Of a DNA stretch of 64,000 nt, positions 1 through 10,305 are shown one piece after another. The stretch covers positions 124,001-188,000 of the forward strand of contig NW_026252098.1 of NCBI RefSeq assembly GCF_025399195.1, in the 5' to 3' direction. Under the pieces are notes generated by a model. The model was not told the origin of the DNA. It was given only the letters and a program-made list of their open reading frames with translations, and ran no database searches. A program made the position numbers and the translations under genes. The DNA is from Umbelopsis ramanniana AG. Lineage: Eukaryota > Mucoromycota > Umbelopsidomycetes > Umbelopsidales > Umbelopsidaceae. How positions within the stretch are numbered: the stretch's first letter is position 1; every line of letters starts with the position of its first letter.

Positions 1-792
1 TACGCTAGATTCGATAGAATGAAGCCATTGCCATTTCATTGAAGTTTCGAAATTGATAGAAAGTTGCGCTACTTACAGTCATATTTATGAAATGCGCTAT
101 GGGAAGCAATGGGAAAGACGGTCTGTCTGCAGAATCTGCCAATTTAAAGGCCATTTTTTGGCGTACCGCAGTTCATTTCCCGAAACGGTTGGCGGGGTAC
201 TAAAACGTGACTGCATGTGGACGTTCCCGTTCAGCACGAGATTCCAAGTGAGACCAAAGCGAGGCTATCTCGAGAAAATTCTAGATCTAGGGAAGGCTCA
301 AGCATATGAAACAGACGCTTTCGAAGGCTTTCTTAGAGTAGTATATGACCATTTCATATTTAGAACGGCGTTGATGAAGAGGAGAAGACGTTAAAGGCGC
401 CTTATGATACGTCATCCAGCGGTTGGTAAAGGAAAACCTGATATTTCATTTTTCACAATGATGCTATTCTCGCGGATCAGCGACGCTCCATGAAGACAAT
501 GATCCTTTTCAACCAGTACAAGGAATGCCTAAGGAGATGGAACGAGCAATTAGAAGTGTTCTTTGTGGAGGAAGTGTGTCCATGGTATAATATTTGGAAG
601 ACATCAACTTCGATACGACTCATCTATAGATCTACCAGTGGTTTCTGTAGTATTCAAGTTGGCTCTAAATCAGTTTTCGAGGTAATGTCTCGTGAAAAAA
701 AGAACACCACGATCAGGCGTCTCATAACTTTGGAAGACATATTTGTTTCCTTTTATCGCAAGTTGATACTAGAGAGAAATATTACTACATAG
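1..792 (+). CDS. 3' part of an unrecognised gene (partial)
   Basis: I do not recognise this gene. A stop-free frame runs from about base 23 to 394, but its link to what follows is unclear. From about 360 a more convincing acidic reading appears (residues DEEEKTLKAPYD). It can be joined through short introns to HEDNDPFQPVQGMPKEMERA, then LPVVSVVFKLALNQFS, then RRLITLEDIFVSFYRKLILE, ending at the TAG at 790-792. The last junction (gtaatg...atcag, about 680-716) is a clean GT-AG intron of 37 nt that keeps frame. The earlier donors (gttggt near 420 and gtgtgt near 570) are weak. The 5' end lies outside the window or is undefined. Riboflavin kinase converges on it, with its stop at 940. Confidence 0.4.
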
Positions 793-939
793 ATTCATTT
801 GTCCGAAGCCATCAAGCGTTCTCGAATTACTACCCTGCAACATAAAATAATCTATTCCAATATTCAATCAACCGAGTCTCTGAACAATGATATTTTTATT
901 TGAAAGGAATTGATATATTATTGTAAAGGAAAAGCTCTC

Positions 940-1654
940 TTATGTAAAGCCAAATAACTTATGGGATCGAAGTTCCGCATACTTTGGTCGCTTAAGAGAG
1001 TGCTTTGCCACCTGAATATCGGTATGAATATCCTTAATTAGAGCATCTGTAGAGTGGAAGAGATCAATTAGCTACGCTTACTCAGAGAACAAAGGAAATG
1101 TTTAGTTGGTATCTTCACCTAATGAGGGGTAATTTTGCTCCGGTCGAATATATGCTAAAATTAACACACGCATAGCAACATTATAGAAATCTTCCGGAAA
1201 ATCATGGATAATGTGCACTTCCTGCAAACAAGAAATGTTCAATTGATGCTACTTTGCGCAAGGATAATACATATCTTATTGAACACTTACTGCAGATCTT
1301 CTTTCATTCCTGTAGTACGGGTTCCAACCAATACTCATGACCATAGGATACACTTGGCTGGCAACTTCTCCTATTTGTACCCATCCGTAATAGACGCCAG
1401 TCTTGAGTTCCGAGCAGATAGCAGCGATAGCATCCTCTGACAGGTTGGCTGAAATGGTTTACCAGCAATTAGTAAGTAGAATGCAAGCCATTGACAGCAT
1501 GGAAGTATTGTAGCCTACCCGTTGGAATGCCTAGTTCCCTACTTCCACGCCCATATCCCTTCACAACGGTCCCTTCCAAAGTCACAGGGAAAGGTGCTCC
1601 AGGATCAGAAGGTCCAACTATAAGTGGCCGTTCGGCTCGAATTTCGTTTGACAT
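940..1654 (-). CDS. FMN1: Riboflavin kinase (FMN synthesis)
   Basis: ATP:riboflavin 5'-phosphotransferase, which makes FMN in the cytosol. Four exons read in frame: 1654-1519, 1448-1291, 1221-1119 and 1046-940, giving 167 residues, the usual size for eukaryotic monofunctional enzymes. Exon 1 carries the signature VVKGYGRGSRELGIPTAN, in which the PTAN motif that binds the nucleotide is completed across intron 1 (G|CC). Exon 2 has TGVYYGW and the MSIGWNPYY segment, exon 3 has EVHIIHDF and AYIRPEQNYPSL, and the last exon is the terminal helix. Introns are 70, 69 and 72 nt with GT-AG ends. An in-frame ATG at 1675 would add seven residues; 1654 is preferred because it starts closer to the conserved core. 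It is a minus-strand neighbour of PIG-C, 218 bp away. Confidence 0.93.
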
Positions 1655-1872
1655 TGTTGCTTCCAACTGGCCCACTTTTTCAAGCGGTCAGAAAATAAGA
1701 TTCCTTAAACGGTAAAGAAATTGTCAATCACGTGTAACACCCCAAAAGCATTTCACAAACTTTGGCACAAAAATGCATGGAATCAAATAATGGGTATAAC
1801 GTCATCTATATTGTAATAAATCTTCAAGGAGCTATGATACATGGTGTGTAATCTGTACAAAACGTTAGTTAG

Positions 1873-3127
1873 TTATCGATGCTTGTAATATTTCTCTTTG
1901 CTGGGCTGAAGCTTGGGCTGCGCTTCGTCCCATGGGCCATGTATTTCACTGTTGGATCTGTTAGTATTAAAGGTTGAAAGACTGAACACCACATGTAAAG
2001 TAATCACTGACTTTTTGTATTTCTGAATTCTGATGAGCCATGCTGGACAGATAAAGGTGATAAAGGTGATTCCCAAGATATAAATGAACACAACAGCTTT
2101 AGATATGTGAATGAACAAGGTGACTGAAGCTGCGAGCATGATGATTGATAATGCTGTGTGCCCTGCCTGTGTTGTGTTCTGACAAGAAATTCTGTGAGTT
2201 TGTTGAAGACTTCACTGTCTCCTCGTATGTATACCACCAACCTGTAGATGTCTTCGAAAAATTGGAAATAAGGCGAACCATTCTACGGCAAATGCCGTCA
2301 ATCCAAACACACCCATATTCGTTTGCAAACGCGATGCTAGCATAACGGAGGCAAATATTGCTGCATTGGTCGAAAGTGATCCAGGAAACCTGGGTCATGA
2401 TGTGTGTCAGTGATACTAATGAAATGAGGAAATTAGTAGTGATTATATAGTACGTACTTGATGATGTTCCTAGGTCCGGCACTATAGTCATGCGATAGCA
2501 TATTGACTATAAACAAACATGCGGTCAAAGCATAGATGGTATCGTCACTTGTCTTCAAGGTGAGCGTTCGCAAAATCGGTGATAGTCCCAGCAAAGTAGC
2601 AAAAAAAAACAAGGCTCCTTTGGCGGTCTTATTTCCTATAAGGTAGATATTAACATTCGGTGTCTGAACCTTCAAAATGACTCCAATTGTCCTACTTTTT
2701 GATGCATATGACGGAACAGTTTGCACTACACTGTAATCCCAAAAGATGTAGCCCAAAGAAGTCATCAATGTCCCGGCTATAATCAAGCTATTGGTAGCTA
2801 ATTTTTGTTGCTCCAAGTTGATGAAAACGGCGATAAATATGACAATGCTGCTAATATGCTGTGCGATGACGCCTGATTCATATACTGTTGTCCAATAGTC
2901 GTAGGAGCGCACATTGACTGCAATGCAACAAAGGGTGGTGACTAGGGTCAGTCGGCGGGGTCAAAACCGCCATGTTTGAAATTTCGTAACGTACCATTTT
3001 TTTGTAAAGCATCAAGAAAAGTATCATCAACATAATTGTCCGGATAGTCTTGCTTAACATATAGTAACTTCCTCCATGGCAGCTTTGTTCCGTCACTCGC
3101 GTTCAATCGCATGCGCTTGGAATTCAT
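1873..3127 (-). CDS. GPI2: GPI-GlcNAc transferase subunit PIG-C / Gpi2
   Basis: Multi-spanning ER subunit of the enzyme that moves GlcNAc to phosphatidylinositol, the first step of GPI-anchor synthesis. Five exons fit with consistent phases: 3127-2995, 2917-2458, 2389-2242, 2178-2012 and 1957-1873, for 330 residues. Family hallmarks seen are KLLYVKQDYPDNYVD near the N terminus (human: KVLYERQPFPDNYVD), LLGLSPILRTLT in the middle, NAAIFASVMLASRL, and the C-terminal PAWLIRIQKYK followed by NSEIHGPWDEA. There are several hydrophobic segments throughout. The start is uncertain: in-frame ATGs lie at 3142, 3127 and 3112. The gene is divergent from the LSM12-like gene, sharing about 195 bp of promoter. 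The window also holds a GPI-anchored product (45554), which this pathway would serve. Confidence 0.93.
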
Positions 3128-3323
3128 GAGGAAGCAGATCACGCCCCTGAGAGGAAATTACAAATTTGTTTGCACGTCACACTCGCGGTTTGCGGACCTT
3201 TGCGACGGGCGGCTCTCTCACATTGCAAATTAGCGAAGAGCAAGCACCATTCTCCAAACTCATTGCTTTAAAAAACCATATTACAGGCTACGATCAGGAA
3301 ATCAAGTACAATATTTCTGTAAC

Positions 3324-4253
3324 ATGAATCCCGTAAAAGGTGAAGAGAATACAATGGCTCCAACTTCCACAACTTTGTCAACTCCTGGATCGTTGATTGC
3401 AGGCAATAAACGATTGGATTCTTTTATTGATTCGGAAATCAAGATCAGAACTGTAGATAATGAAGAGATTTCAGGAAAACTGTTTACGGTAGATCCTATC
3501 ACAAGCTGTCTTGCTCTAAATATCCTTTTTGGTCGCTTTGTGCCTGTTGCTACTAAACATTACCAAAACATTTGATACTAATTATATTGGATTGCTCATA
3601 AACGAGCACACGTTCATCCTTGACTGATACATACATTGCCAGAAAGTCTCTCTCAATGGCCAGCCATCGCAGAAATACGGTTTTCGCATCATCAAAATCT
3701 CTCATATCAAAGAACTAATCTCTTTCGAACCCAAGAAGCCTAATGATCGGAAGAAGCCCGTAGAGCCTACCAAGGATAGCATCGAGACGGTATACGCCCA
3801 AGCCAGCTCGGCTCCACGAAAGGTTTATATTGACCAAATCAACCAAAGAGAAGCAGAGGCGATTAAGTTGGCCAGCCAGCAAGCGGCGCGCATCGGTGTC
3901 GGTGTCACGAAGGACGCCCAAGCGATCTTTGATGCCTTGAGTAAAACGTAAGTTCCTGTTAGAGAGAGAAAAATTTTCTTCAAACCTCGGTATTAAAGAT
4001 CACATCCTTCCAGGCTGCCCTGCCGATGGGCAAAGGATTCCATCGTGGTCATGGATGAGGTCATCATATCGCCGCCTTACAATGAAGAGAATTGCAGGGC
4101 AAACGCCTCGTCAACGGCGTCCTTGACTCGGGTTAAAAAAGTGGTAAGGATTTCTGTTATGCAAGGTAACTCTTAAACGTATATTGATTCTTTATGACCC
4201 TCCACGTATAGCTGGAAGGAGAGAAAAAGCGGTTGGGAGCCATCTCGAAATGA
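3324..4253 (+). CDS. LSM12-like RNA-binding protein
   Basis: LSM12 homologues combine an Lsm fold with a C-terminal anticodon-binding-like (AD) domain and act with ataxin-2/Pbp1 in RNA regulation. Exon 1 encodes the Lsm-like strand region (SFIDSEIKIRTVDNEEISGK, then LFTVDPITSCLALN). The next clear exon starts at about 3642 with KVSLNGQPSQKYGFRIIKIS and runs through FEPKKPNDRKKP to IFDALSKT. Later exons give LPCRWAKDSIVVMDEVIISP, which matches the human segment around NIVVMEEVVITPPY, and the end LEGEKKRLGAISK with TGA at 4251. The AD domain is unmistakable. The first intron donor is uncertain: the phase fits a donor near 3540 (gtgcct), and the intron would be about 100 nt. It converges on the Zn2Cys6 regulator. 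Confidence 0.85.
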
Positions 4254-4659
4254 AGTGAAGAAAAGACTGTTCGGCTCCTTACATCCAAGCAAAGACAAAG
4301 CAAACTTAAAACAGGAAATCACAAAAAAAAATTGGAAAATAAAATTGATTTTTTTAAATTAGTCATTTGGCACTACCGAGTGATCAATGAAAAGACGATG
4401 GACATTGACAATACGATCATGGATATGGATCATTCATTTTTTTGTTTACGTTTTTATCAATCACGGAAAATTGTACAAATGCTTTCTAAAGTAAGACAAT
4501 TTCTAAGGAGGGTTGTCGCTACAATTACATGAAATTGGCATTGATGAAACAAAAATGCTTATAGCGACAATTCACGATGTTCGATGCGAAATATAAAGAG
4601 GATATACATGGTAACTAAGTTAGAGAAATTTGTTAAAAAAAAAAAGGGTAGCTAAGAAC
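4254..4659. other. Intergenic, convergent 3' ends
   Basis: This spacer lies between the stop of the LSM12-like gene and the stop of the minus-strand regulator. It is A-rich, with a run of A at 4323-4331 and a second at 4635-4646. A 66-codon open frame at 4332-4532 has low-complexity, unconvincing composition. I see no gene, RNA or repeat here. Confidence 0.6.
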
Positions 4660-7412
4660 TTATTGCCAGAAAAACGTTCCGTTTTCTGAGTTGGGGATCG
4701 GTAGTGACTGCGGCGATCTTCGGGGTTGGTGCTGTTGCTGTGGCAACTGCTGTGACAAATTCTCAGGACTACCTGTCATTTGGCCAAATATCCCATTGGG
4801 CACCTGTCCTTCATCAAGACTCTGAGCTGAGGTCTTTTCCTGCTGCAAACTGACTGATCTCTGGGCTGTAGATGGTGCCGGTGGCGCTGTTCGATACATA
4901 CCCTGCTGATTTCCCAAATAGTTATTCCATTCTTCGATATCCAGTGACGGTGGCATACCCCAAAAAGCGGTACCAAGCGCATCGTACGACCTCTTATTTG
5001 TCTTGTTTTCGGTCGTATCCAACATAGGAAATTGATCCATAGAAGTGTGAACACTGGGACTTTGCGTTGGCGTAGTTGTCAAAGTAGTGAACTGTTCGCT
5101 AGGATATATCAGTGCAGAGGGGTAGCTATTACTGTGCGGTGTATTAACAGTAGAGAATGATAGAGGAGTTGCATTTGACACCAATTCTGGTTGTAAGTCA
5201 GTTGACTTAGTGGAAGGTGAATCATTAGGCAGCTCATACTCGTCGTCAGAAGGCTCTGGAGAGTTGGGTACCGCAATGCTTGGGGGCGGAGTGCGTTTTC
5301 TGCTAGTGTAACGATCCTTAAACGGGGTATCTGATTCAAGATTGATATCTCGTAAGCCGGCAAGCTCTCCAAGGATGTTACTGTATCGCGCTGCGGCCGT
5401 CCAGCTAGATTCAATATCGTCTAGTCCGCGCATAATCTTGTTAATGCTGATCTTTGCTTCGAACGTCAAATACGAATCAGGCACAGCGGCATTATTGACA
5501 AACAAGGTTCCGGCAGTGAATACATGGAATATCGCATAATTCAGCGTAAAGCGGAGCTGTCCATTGCTCAAAAGATTTTCAACAATGTCGAGGATAGAGT
5601 ATGCCGCTGACGTACAAATTTGCAACGATGGAAAACTGGTTGGTGCTCGTGGTTGGGATGGGCCAGGAATGAACGGTCGGTGCAGCAAGATGAGTGCTGT
5701 GTAGTAAGTCATGTGTAATTGAGCGACAGGAAGCGGTGGAGCAGGCGCTTTTTCACCAACTCGGCAGCTTGGAGGCTTGTATTTTAGCGACTTTGGTAAA
5801 CTGCCGTACCATGAGTTGAGTGCCTTGTCTAGATTGGCAATGATGGTGTCTGGAGCCATGGTCAAAGCAAGTTGTCGGCCCTTGACGGAGTAAATGTCTC
5901 GAAGAATATGGCCAAGTATGTCGCTCAATCTTACTGCGTGTCGGATGTACTCCAAAACAGGGGGACTATCATTCGGGTCGTCTTCTTCTGTTGGGAAGGT
6001 TGCATCCAAGTCACGCTCATCTATGGCAGTTGATCGTCCAAAAGCCGCACTAGTATAACGATCCACGATAAAGCAACACCAGAAAACTCGTTTTCGTTCT
6101 TCCCTTTCAGATGCTGGAATATTCCAATTATCGCAGTTGTGGTTCAGTCCAAGCGTCTGGGCCATACGAAAAGCCTTTTTGAAAATATTGTCAGTATTGA
6201 GATCGTCACACACTACTTATGCGTGCATTAAGCTCACTCACCATGCCATTGTATATCCATGATCGGCTGGTTTTCATTGCACCATGTTGATGACTGGAGA
6301 GTAGCAGAAGAGCTTGTATTGCAGATGTACTAACAATGTCGCACTCTTGATCAAGGAGGAATTTTGCTCTTTCAAAAAAGATCTCACCAGCAGTATCTGG
6401 CAATGTAGCGTCCTCTCGTACTCGTTCGTCTGGAGAGATTCTAGAAGCAATTGCAAAGATTGCATTCAGCAGCAGTGGAGATGGCTTGTCATCCTCATCC
6501 TCGCTATTAAGCTTTTCCATGAATGATTTTTTGTGAAGAATAGGCAGTGTTGGATAAAAGTACTTGAAATAGAGGTCGATCAGATGTTGTGCAAGATCAG
6601 GCGGAGGCATTTCAAGAGGGTTCAATATTTCGAGTCGACTGCCATTATTTGTAGGGTGACGTTTGACTAAACGTGCTCCAAAATGAAAAGCTCCATGATG
6701 AAACAGACGACTGTTCTGTAGCATATAAAAACCTGAAGATTTACCAAGATAGCGCATTTGACCACCGTCATCAATTGTTAGATTACCAAGACTGTCGTTG
6801 ACCTGATCAACCGTCAAAGGAGAATCTAATTCTTGAACGGAATGAGGAAGGTCGGTGAGGGATAGTGATGGGATGTCGGGTGACGACTCTGGGTCATCCT
6901 CGTTGAATTGTCTTCTCATTGGTCGTGTTCGAATGAGCTCTCCATGTATGGTTTCCAAAGGAGCATTTAACTCTGCAATGAGTGCCTGTGATCTCGGATC
7001 ATCTCCTTGAGCTAGAGTTCCTAAAAGTGATTCCATACGATGAAGACGATTTTCTATCGCTTCAATATATCCCTTAGGCGGACCACGCTGAATACGTTTC
7101 AAATATGTGAGCTTTGACGGTTTCCAATTGAAAGAATGATAGCCAATAGTTTTCATGACATACCTTTTTGGTTGTGTCCTTATATCCACAATTCAGATTG
7201 AACGCTTGGCAATTACCACATATTGGAATTGTACCGTCGCACTTGATCTTTTTCCTACGACAAAGGTCACTAAAACCGAAACAAAAGGTGAGCCCGCAAT
7301 TAATAATTATTTTTGCCAAAGTGATATGCGCAAGGAAGAAGCGTTGGATAACCTACCATGCTCTACTGACTCTTTGTCTCTTGCTTTGAGACGATTCATC
7401 CCCGGTATCCAT
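4660..7412 (-). CDS. Zn2Cys6 fungal transcription factor
   Basis: Four exons fit: 7412-7357, 7269-7164, 7087-6242 and 6174-4660, giving 840 residues. Exons 1 and 2 encode the binuclear cluster: residues 18-45 have the spacing C-x2-C-x6-C-x6-C-x2-C-x6-C (ACDLCRRKKIKCDG...CGNCQAFNLNC), so intron 1 falls inside the DNA-binding domain at its first Cys. A linker RGPPKGYIEAIENRLHRMES follows, predicted to dimerise. The middle holds the fungal_trans domain (HGAMKTSRSWIYNGM joined to AFRMAQTLGLN across intron 3, then REERKRVFWCCFIVDRY). The tail is rich in Ser, Pro, Thr and Gln, with a QQLPQQQHQ stretch typical of activation regions. Intron 3 is taken as 67 nt; a 29-nt alternative breaks the frame. 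The target pathway cannot be told from sequence; neighbours suggest none. Confidence 0.92.
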
Positions 7413-7635
7413 TGGTACAGTTATAAAAAGTGAATGGCGAGTAATTCGCACAGTACAAAAGTTGAAGAGTTTGTCTCAAACCACTTCAAGGTAGCTCCTG
7501 CTATTTGATTTCTGTGACTGCCAAATCAATTGTGTGTCCGACGGAGCGGGATTTCATACAATTGGAAGCCCGGCTGCCGCGTGCTCTTGTTCTGCGCAGG
7601 GGCAGCCAGGTATTTTATTCAATGTGCAAACAAAT

Positions 7636-9490
7636 TCATAAGTATTCAACAAAATGGGTATGTCCACTTTGCTAGTTATTCACAGGTAAAATGACCAATT
7701 AATTAGATTCTGATGATAATTTGCCATTCTTTACAATCAAATTCAAATATTTTACCGATGCATGGCTGGTAGCGTCTGTCAATCCGAGTCAGTCAGTATA
7801 TGCTCAGCCTCTTTCTGGTTTAGGCGATGACTGCAATTGGAGATTTATTGACTCACCTCGTTCACCAATCAAACCTTTTCCACAGTCGTTGCACTTGAGA
7901 GTAAAGTTCGACGTATCAGTGTACTTTCGTTGCTAAGTAAGCTATGCATTAGCATCAGTATATACCATACGCTCATAGCACCATTATCCGAACCTTTTTG
8001 AGGCTGTTCGCTAATTGAGAACCAGCTTGTAACAGTCTACCGTTTTCAGTTGAGAACCTGGTTTGGTCAAATTCGCCCGATGCCTCCATAGCCGGTGTTA
8101 AAGCCAACACATCATAGTCTAATATAGACTTTAGCATAGCGTTACCAAACTTGTTATGTCTTGGAAAATGACTTACGGATGCCGGTATACATAAGTAATA
8201 TCCTTTCATCATATTGTCCTTCTCCTGGAAAACAACATCTAGTCATATACTGATAATCACTGGCATTGGACTAGGAATTTTTAACCCACCAAATTTGTCC
8301 GTTCTACCATTCGCCACATCGAAACTATCAATTTCTGGTTACAGAGGAAGATGAGCATAAAATTGTGATTAAATATAGCGTAAAACGTGGCACTCGTTCA
8401 ACTGAAACTTACCGATTTCAAAATGCTTTGAGAAGATTGCAAGTTCTAGGATTAAAGTTGTGACGAATCATAAATCTCTCCATCCTTTTGACAATTCCAA
8501 GAATTCTAGTCGATCGCATATACCTATCGCTCCACCCCAAGAGTTTGGTTTCAGTATCCAGTTCACATACTGATCTACGAGCAATGCATATATCAGAAGT
8601 CAGCGCCTGTCATTCAAATGGAAATAATCCAGCTTCATCACATACCAACTGGGCGACTTTGAACAACCAGATTATTTTCAAGGTCGATGTTAATCTTATT
8701 CAAATGACAAGTATCCATTGGTCATTACATACCCCAAGATAGCATCGGAATATGTTATCGGATCGGAGAGAATTGATGCGGCAATGACTACATGCGGAAC
8801 TAATCAGAACAGTTGTTCGGACAAACAAATATCGCGGTACCAAATTACCTTCACGCAATTCTTGGGATCGATCAATGTTTCTGTTTAAAGCGTAACCGAC
8901 AGAGCGGAACAGGCAAGAATTATCATCTTTCATTTCCTAAATGGTTGCATGATAAATGTCAGATTTTTGATCAGAAGCGCCGACAATGACAACAACATGG
9001 AACACTTCACGTACACGAAGTACAAGATAACCTCCATCGAATTCAACATTTTCAGCACTAGCCATGGTGAATGCGGAAGACAGCTCTGATGGCATATTGT
9101 TTCTGACATTATGGTTTGCCTTTGTATTTGACTGAGTCTGAGAAGTTTGAGTCTGAGACGATGGAGGAGTGGTGCTGACAGAGCTTGCGGCGTTGGATAT
9201 ATTCACAATTATAAGATCCCCACTTCCAATTCCAAAACCAACAAGCGTAGCTGTATCGTCATTATGTGGTTTGGGCGGGTAACCGACCGATACTGTACAA
9301 AGACAGTCAGAGTAAAGCGATGAAAGGTAACAGGTACAGGCATGGTACAGGCATGCTACCTACATTGTATTGCTTTTCCAGGAGGCAAAGCAATCTGCTC
9401 ACTAATTGCGACTCTCAAAGTAGCGAAAGTATCGTTTGGGTTGACATCAAGTGTTCCGATCCCGTTTGGATGCCTGTATCGAAGTCGCAT
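7636..9490 (-). CDS. OTU1: Ubiquitin thioesterase OTU1 (YOD1 family)
   Basis: Deubiquitinase that works with Cdc48/p97 in ER-associated degradation. The N terminus (MRLRYRHPNGIGTLDVNPND, start 9490) is the UBX-like domain. A Ser/Thr/Gln linker follows, then the OTU domain with the catalytic Cys in DDNSCLFRSVGYAL (about 8920-8900). The catalytic His lies in YTGIHYDVLAL, its codon split by an intron (8177 and 8118-8117). The C terminus is a C2H2 finger (LKCNDCGKGLIGE ... HAS ... SGHTHFVEYL), spread over three short exons with TGA at 7636-7638. Several introns of about 45-70 nt interrupt it. All expected domains are present and catalytic residues are intact. The regulator lies 224 bp downstream on the same strand. 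Confidence 0.92.
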
Positions 9491-10305
9491 TGGTTGCTAA
9501 TCTCAGTGTACTGCAATGCAGGTGACTTTTTTTTGTTTGAAAGCAGCTGCCAAATCACCTAATTTAATAGCCAATCAAATTTTTGGAATTATCAAAGCTA
9601 TTGAGCTACCAAACGAACCAGTCGTTTTTATCACAATAAGGATGCCACATCGACAGTCAGTGATCCTTCTGTCTGATTGAAAAATAATTTTCTGCTGACA
9701 TGAGAGAAAAAATGCTATATGTTGTTGTTAAGAACGTGTCCTTTTTTTTTGTCAAGAGCAAGGATATACGTGTACCTGCTGGAAGGAATCTTGTCAAATT
9801 ACAAACAGCGCTTTCGCTTTTTCCTTCACCGACTAAACCATACAACTGAACGACAGTGTATAGCTACAGCTGACTATTTTATGTTTTTCAAGGTACATCA
9901 TACCGCTTTACACAAGTCTCATAATATCTCAGTATGAGTAATATTCACCTGTTTTGATCAAACAATGTTGGTTAGGTAACCTAATAGCGATGGTTCATAA
10001 CGCCAATATAGTAATATAGATCCCTTCTTGACACCTTCTAACGTAGCCTATAGAATGAAAATCTTGTTTCATTGATATTTGTCTACAGTATTAGTCTTGT
10101 GTAGACTGGAAGAGGTCGTGGGCAATCATAGGTACGCTAGCTCTTCCTGGAGTTTGGCCACAGGTCATTTTCAAAATTCAATCCGCGCCAACATTTTTTT
10201 CAATAACCTTTTGGCTGTGGCTTCAAAAAGCTCAGGTTGACAAACGAGCCGATTTCACAAAGCATCTACATCCCCTCAAAGTGTTTATACACAATTTAAT
10301 TGAAA
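9491..10305 (-). other. Intergenic with exon-like, unassigned minus-strand stretches
   Basis: This spacer separates the divergent OTU1 and NOT3 genes and should hold both promoters. On the minus strand I see three coding-looking pieces: a short ATG reading at about 10175 (MTCGQTPGRAS), then ATLEGVKKGSILLYWRYEP between about 10052 and 9984, then LYGLVGEGKSESAVCNLTRF at about 9852-9785. Each is flanked by possible AG/GT splice signals, but I could not link all of them in one phase. They may be a small unrecognised gene, a decayed one, or chance. Nothing else was recognised. Confidence 0.3.

Noticed and set aside
6175-6241. Alternative 29-nt intron in the Zn2Cys6 regulator
   Set aside because: It is shorter than any other intron here and leaves the next exon out of frame; the 67-nt version joins NGM to AFRMAQTLGLN correctly.
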